A stretch of 6,607 nt of DNA from Bacillota bacterium (GTDB taxonomy: Bacteria; Bacillota; Clostridia; Lachnospirales; Cellulosilyticaceae). The notes under the pieces are model-generated. The model saw nothing but the letters and a program-made list of their open reading frames with translations. It was not told the DNA's origin and did no database searches. This document shows positions 5,856 through 6,607 of the stretch, piece by piece; the first letter of the stretch is position 1; every line of letters starts with the position of its first letter. The DNA lies in assembly GCA_023412455.1 (NCBI GenBank), contig JAEYNQ010000217.1, positions 1 to 6,607 of the forward strand. The letters run 5' to 3'. The translations under genes and the position numbers were made by a program.

Positions 5856-6338
5856 ATGAAACAAATAGTTTTACGAGAAGTGAGTGACACAGATATAGGC
5901 TTACTGACAACATGGTTAAGCAAAGACTACATATTAAAATGGTACCACGACCCTAATGATTGGTTACAAGAAATAAGTGAACGAAATAATCGTTTTGCAT
6001 GGATCCATCATTTTATCGTTATGGAAGGCGAAACCCCCATCGGTTTTTGCCAATATTATGACTGCTTTGATGCTAATGATTTAGAAGACTGGTATAGTGT
6101 CGTTCAGAGAGGAGATACCTTCAGTATAGACTATTTGATTGGTAATGAAGCTTATCTAGGCAAAGGTTATGGAAAAGCAATTGTCAAGCTTTTGACCGAT
6201 ACTATCCATCAAAAGGAAGATGGGAAACGAATCATCGTTCAACCAGACAAAGAAAATATCCCTTCTAATCACGTATTATTAGCCAATAATTATATTTTTG
6301 ATATCCAGCAAGATTACTATTATAAATTACTCGATTAA
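5856..6338 (+). CDS. GNAT N-acetyltransferase, AAC(6')/IucB-like
   Basis: This 160-residue protein is a single-domain GNAT enzyme that would transfer an acetyl group from acetyl-CoA to an amine. The acetyl-CoA-binding motif A is at about 94-113, with the pyrophosphate-loop segment YLGKGYGKAIVKLL at 100-113. The preceding FSIDYLIGN (89-97) and the following VQPDKENIPSN (128-138) parallel the GIDQLLAN and DPSPSN segments of AAC(6')-Ib-type aminoglycoside acetyltransferases. The N-terminal block LLTTWLSKDYILKWY (16-30) also fits that branch. Overall similarity looks distant, so aminoglycoside activity is not established; other amines or siderophore-type substrates are possible. AAGGAG lies nine bases before ATG. 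The divergent TetR gene and operator pair indicate inducible expression. The length is full and the frame is intact. Confidence 0.85.
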   Translation: MKQIVLREVSDTDIGLLTTWLSKDYILKWYHDPNDWLQEISERNNRFAWIHHFIVMEGETPIGFCQYYDCFDANDLEDWYSVVQRGDTFSIDYLIGNEAYLGKGYGKAIVKLLTDTIHQKEDGKRIIVQPDKENIPSNHVLLANNYIFDIQQDYYYKLLD

Positions 6339-6359
6339 TTCTAAAATAATAAGTCTCAA

Positions 6360-6391
6360 CTAAAACCTTAAGGGTTCTAGTGTTTTCTTTT
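6360..6391 (+). terminator. Probable terminator of the acetyltransferase gene
   Basis: CTAAAACC (6360-6367) pairs with GGTTCTAG (6373-6380) apart from one A-C mismatch, around a 5-base loop. The stem is followed by TGTTTTCTTTT, a T-rich tail on the plus strand. The stem is modest in strength, but the position 21 bases after the stop codon fits an intrinsic terminator. Confidence 0.5.
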
Positions 6392-6413
6392 AATTACTAC
6401 TTAATTTTTCCAC

Positions 6414-6486
6414 AAAAAATATCCCTTTGTGAGATACTGGATTATGTAAAAATCTTAAAATAATCCAGTATCTCCAAAAGAGATAT
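6414..6486 (-). terminator. Strong hairpin, terminator of the tRNA transcript
   Basis: A perfect 15-bp stem pairs 6431-6445 (GAGATACTGGATTAT) with 6460-6474 around a 14-base loop. It is extended outward by imperfect pairing of CTTTG with CAAAAG and ATATC with GATAT (6419-6486). On the minus strand six T residues follow (6414-6419). It lies about 50 bases downstream of the tRNA gene. On the plus strand there is no T run, so it mainly serves leftward transcription; it may also stop antisense read-through into the acetyltransferase gene. Confidence 0.6.
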
Positions 6487-6532
6487 CTTCTAATTGTGTT
6501 TACCCTCTATCCCACGGGATGCAACACTGTAG

Positions 6533-6604
6533 CTGAGCTGGTAGGATTCGAACCTACGGATGCTGGAGTCAGAGTCCAGAGCCTTACCGCTTGGCGACAG
6601 CTCA
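6533..6604 (-). tRNA. tRNA-Gln (anticodon CTG)
   Basis: All parts of the cloverleaf can be placed on the minus strand. The acceptor stem is TGAGCTG/CAGCTCA (7 bp), the D stem GCC/GGC, and the anticodon stem CTGGA/TCCAG with loop CTCTGAC, giving anticodon CTG (6570-6572). The variable loop has 5 bases, the T stem is GTAGG/CCTAC and the T loop is TTCGAAT. The discriminator base is G. The first base U and weak U1-A72 pair are typical of tRNA-Gln. The gene reads CAG codons. The 3' CCA is not encoded (the next bases are CTA), so it must be added after transcription. The gene is complete at the window edge; other tRNA genes may lie upstream, to the right. Confidence 0.96.
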
Positions 6605-6607
6605 TTA

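Noticed and set aside
5848..5858. Tiny ORF ATG-CCC-TTA-TGA overlapping the acetyltransferase start
   Set aside because: Its ATG is only one base from AAGGAG, too close for initiation, and it encodes three residues; the normal start at 5856 has correct spacing.
6509..6520. Small palindrome ATCCCACGGGAT downstream of the tRNA gene as a terminator
   Set aside because: The stem is only 4-5 bp and lacks a T run; the much stronger hairpin at 6414-6486 fits better.

Overview
The window is low-GC, with strong AAGGAG-type ribosome binding sites, sigma-A-like promoters of the TTGACA/TATAAT kind and short intergenic gaps. Its proteins (GHKL sensor kinase, MATE exporter, ECF sigma with a membrane anti-sigma, TetR, GNAT) are typical of an anaerobic Firmicute, most likely a member of the Clostridia. 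That placement is inferred from family resemblance and base composition; the sequence contains no phylogenetic marker that fixes it.

Layout from left to right. Bases 1-1527 hold one plus-strand unit: a possible promoter, a small perfect inverted repeat, an integral-membrane GHKL histidine kinase with no response regulator in view, and a long imperfect hairpin that ends in a T run. Convergent to it (1598-3054, minus) is a MATE-family exporter with its own clear promoter. Bases 3168-3260 hold a 26-bp-arm palindrome of REP/MITE type plus a diverged second copy of its core motif. Bases 3281-4652 (minus) are a two-gene operon: an ECF sigma factor followed, with a 23-base overlap, by a single-pass membrane protein that is almost certainly its anti-sigma factor. 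Bases 4773-5050 hold a leftward terminator and, upstream of it, a decayed 61-residue C-terminal end of a COG1237-type metallo-beta-lactamase-fold hydrolase. Its 5' part is gone and it does not appear in standard ORF calls. Bases 5092-6391 hold a TetR regulator (minus) divergent from a GNAT acetyltransferase (plus). The window ends with a complete leftward tRNA-Gln(CUG) gene and its terminator.

The best-supported regulatory story is the TetR-GNAT pair. The 155-bp divergent region carries two copies of the same palindrome, AATATGAA-N6-TTCATATT, with centres 51 bp apart. One touches the -35 box of the GNAT promoter and abuts the -35 box of the tetR promoter. The other lies at the expected GNAT transcription start. 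This predicts that TetR represses both genes and that an unknown inducer releases the acetyltransferase. The acetyltransferase resembles the AAC(6')/IucB-like branch of GNAT enzymes, so antibiotic or amine modification is a reasonable guess, but no substrate can be read from the sequence.

Taken together the window looks like a stress and antimicrobial-response neighbourhood (sensor kinase, exporter, ECF sigma/anti-sigma, TetR-GNAT) made of independent transcription units with traces of rearrangement. I see no phage, CRISPR, toxin-antitoxin or intact transposase genes.
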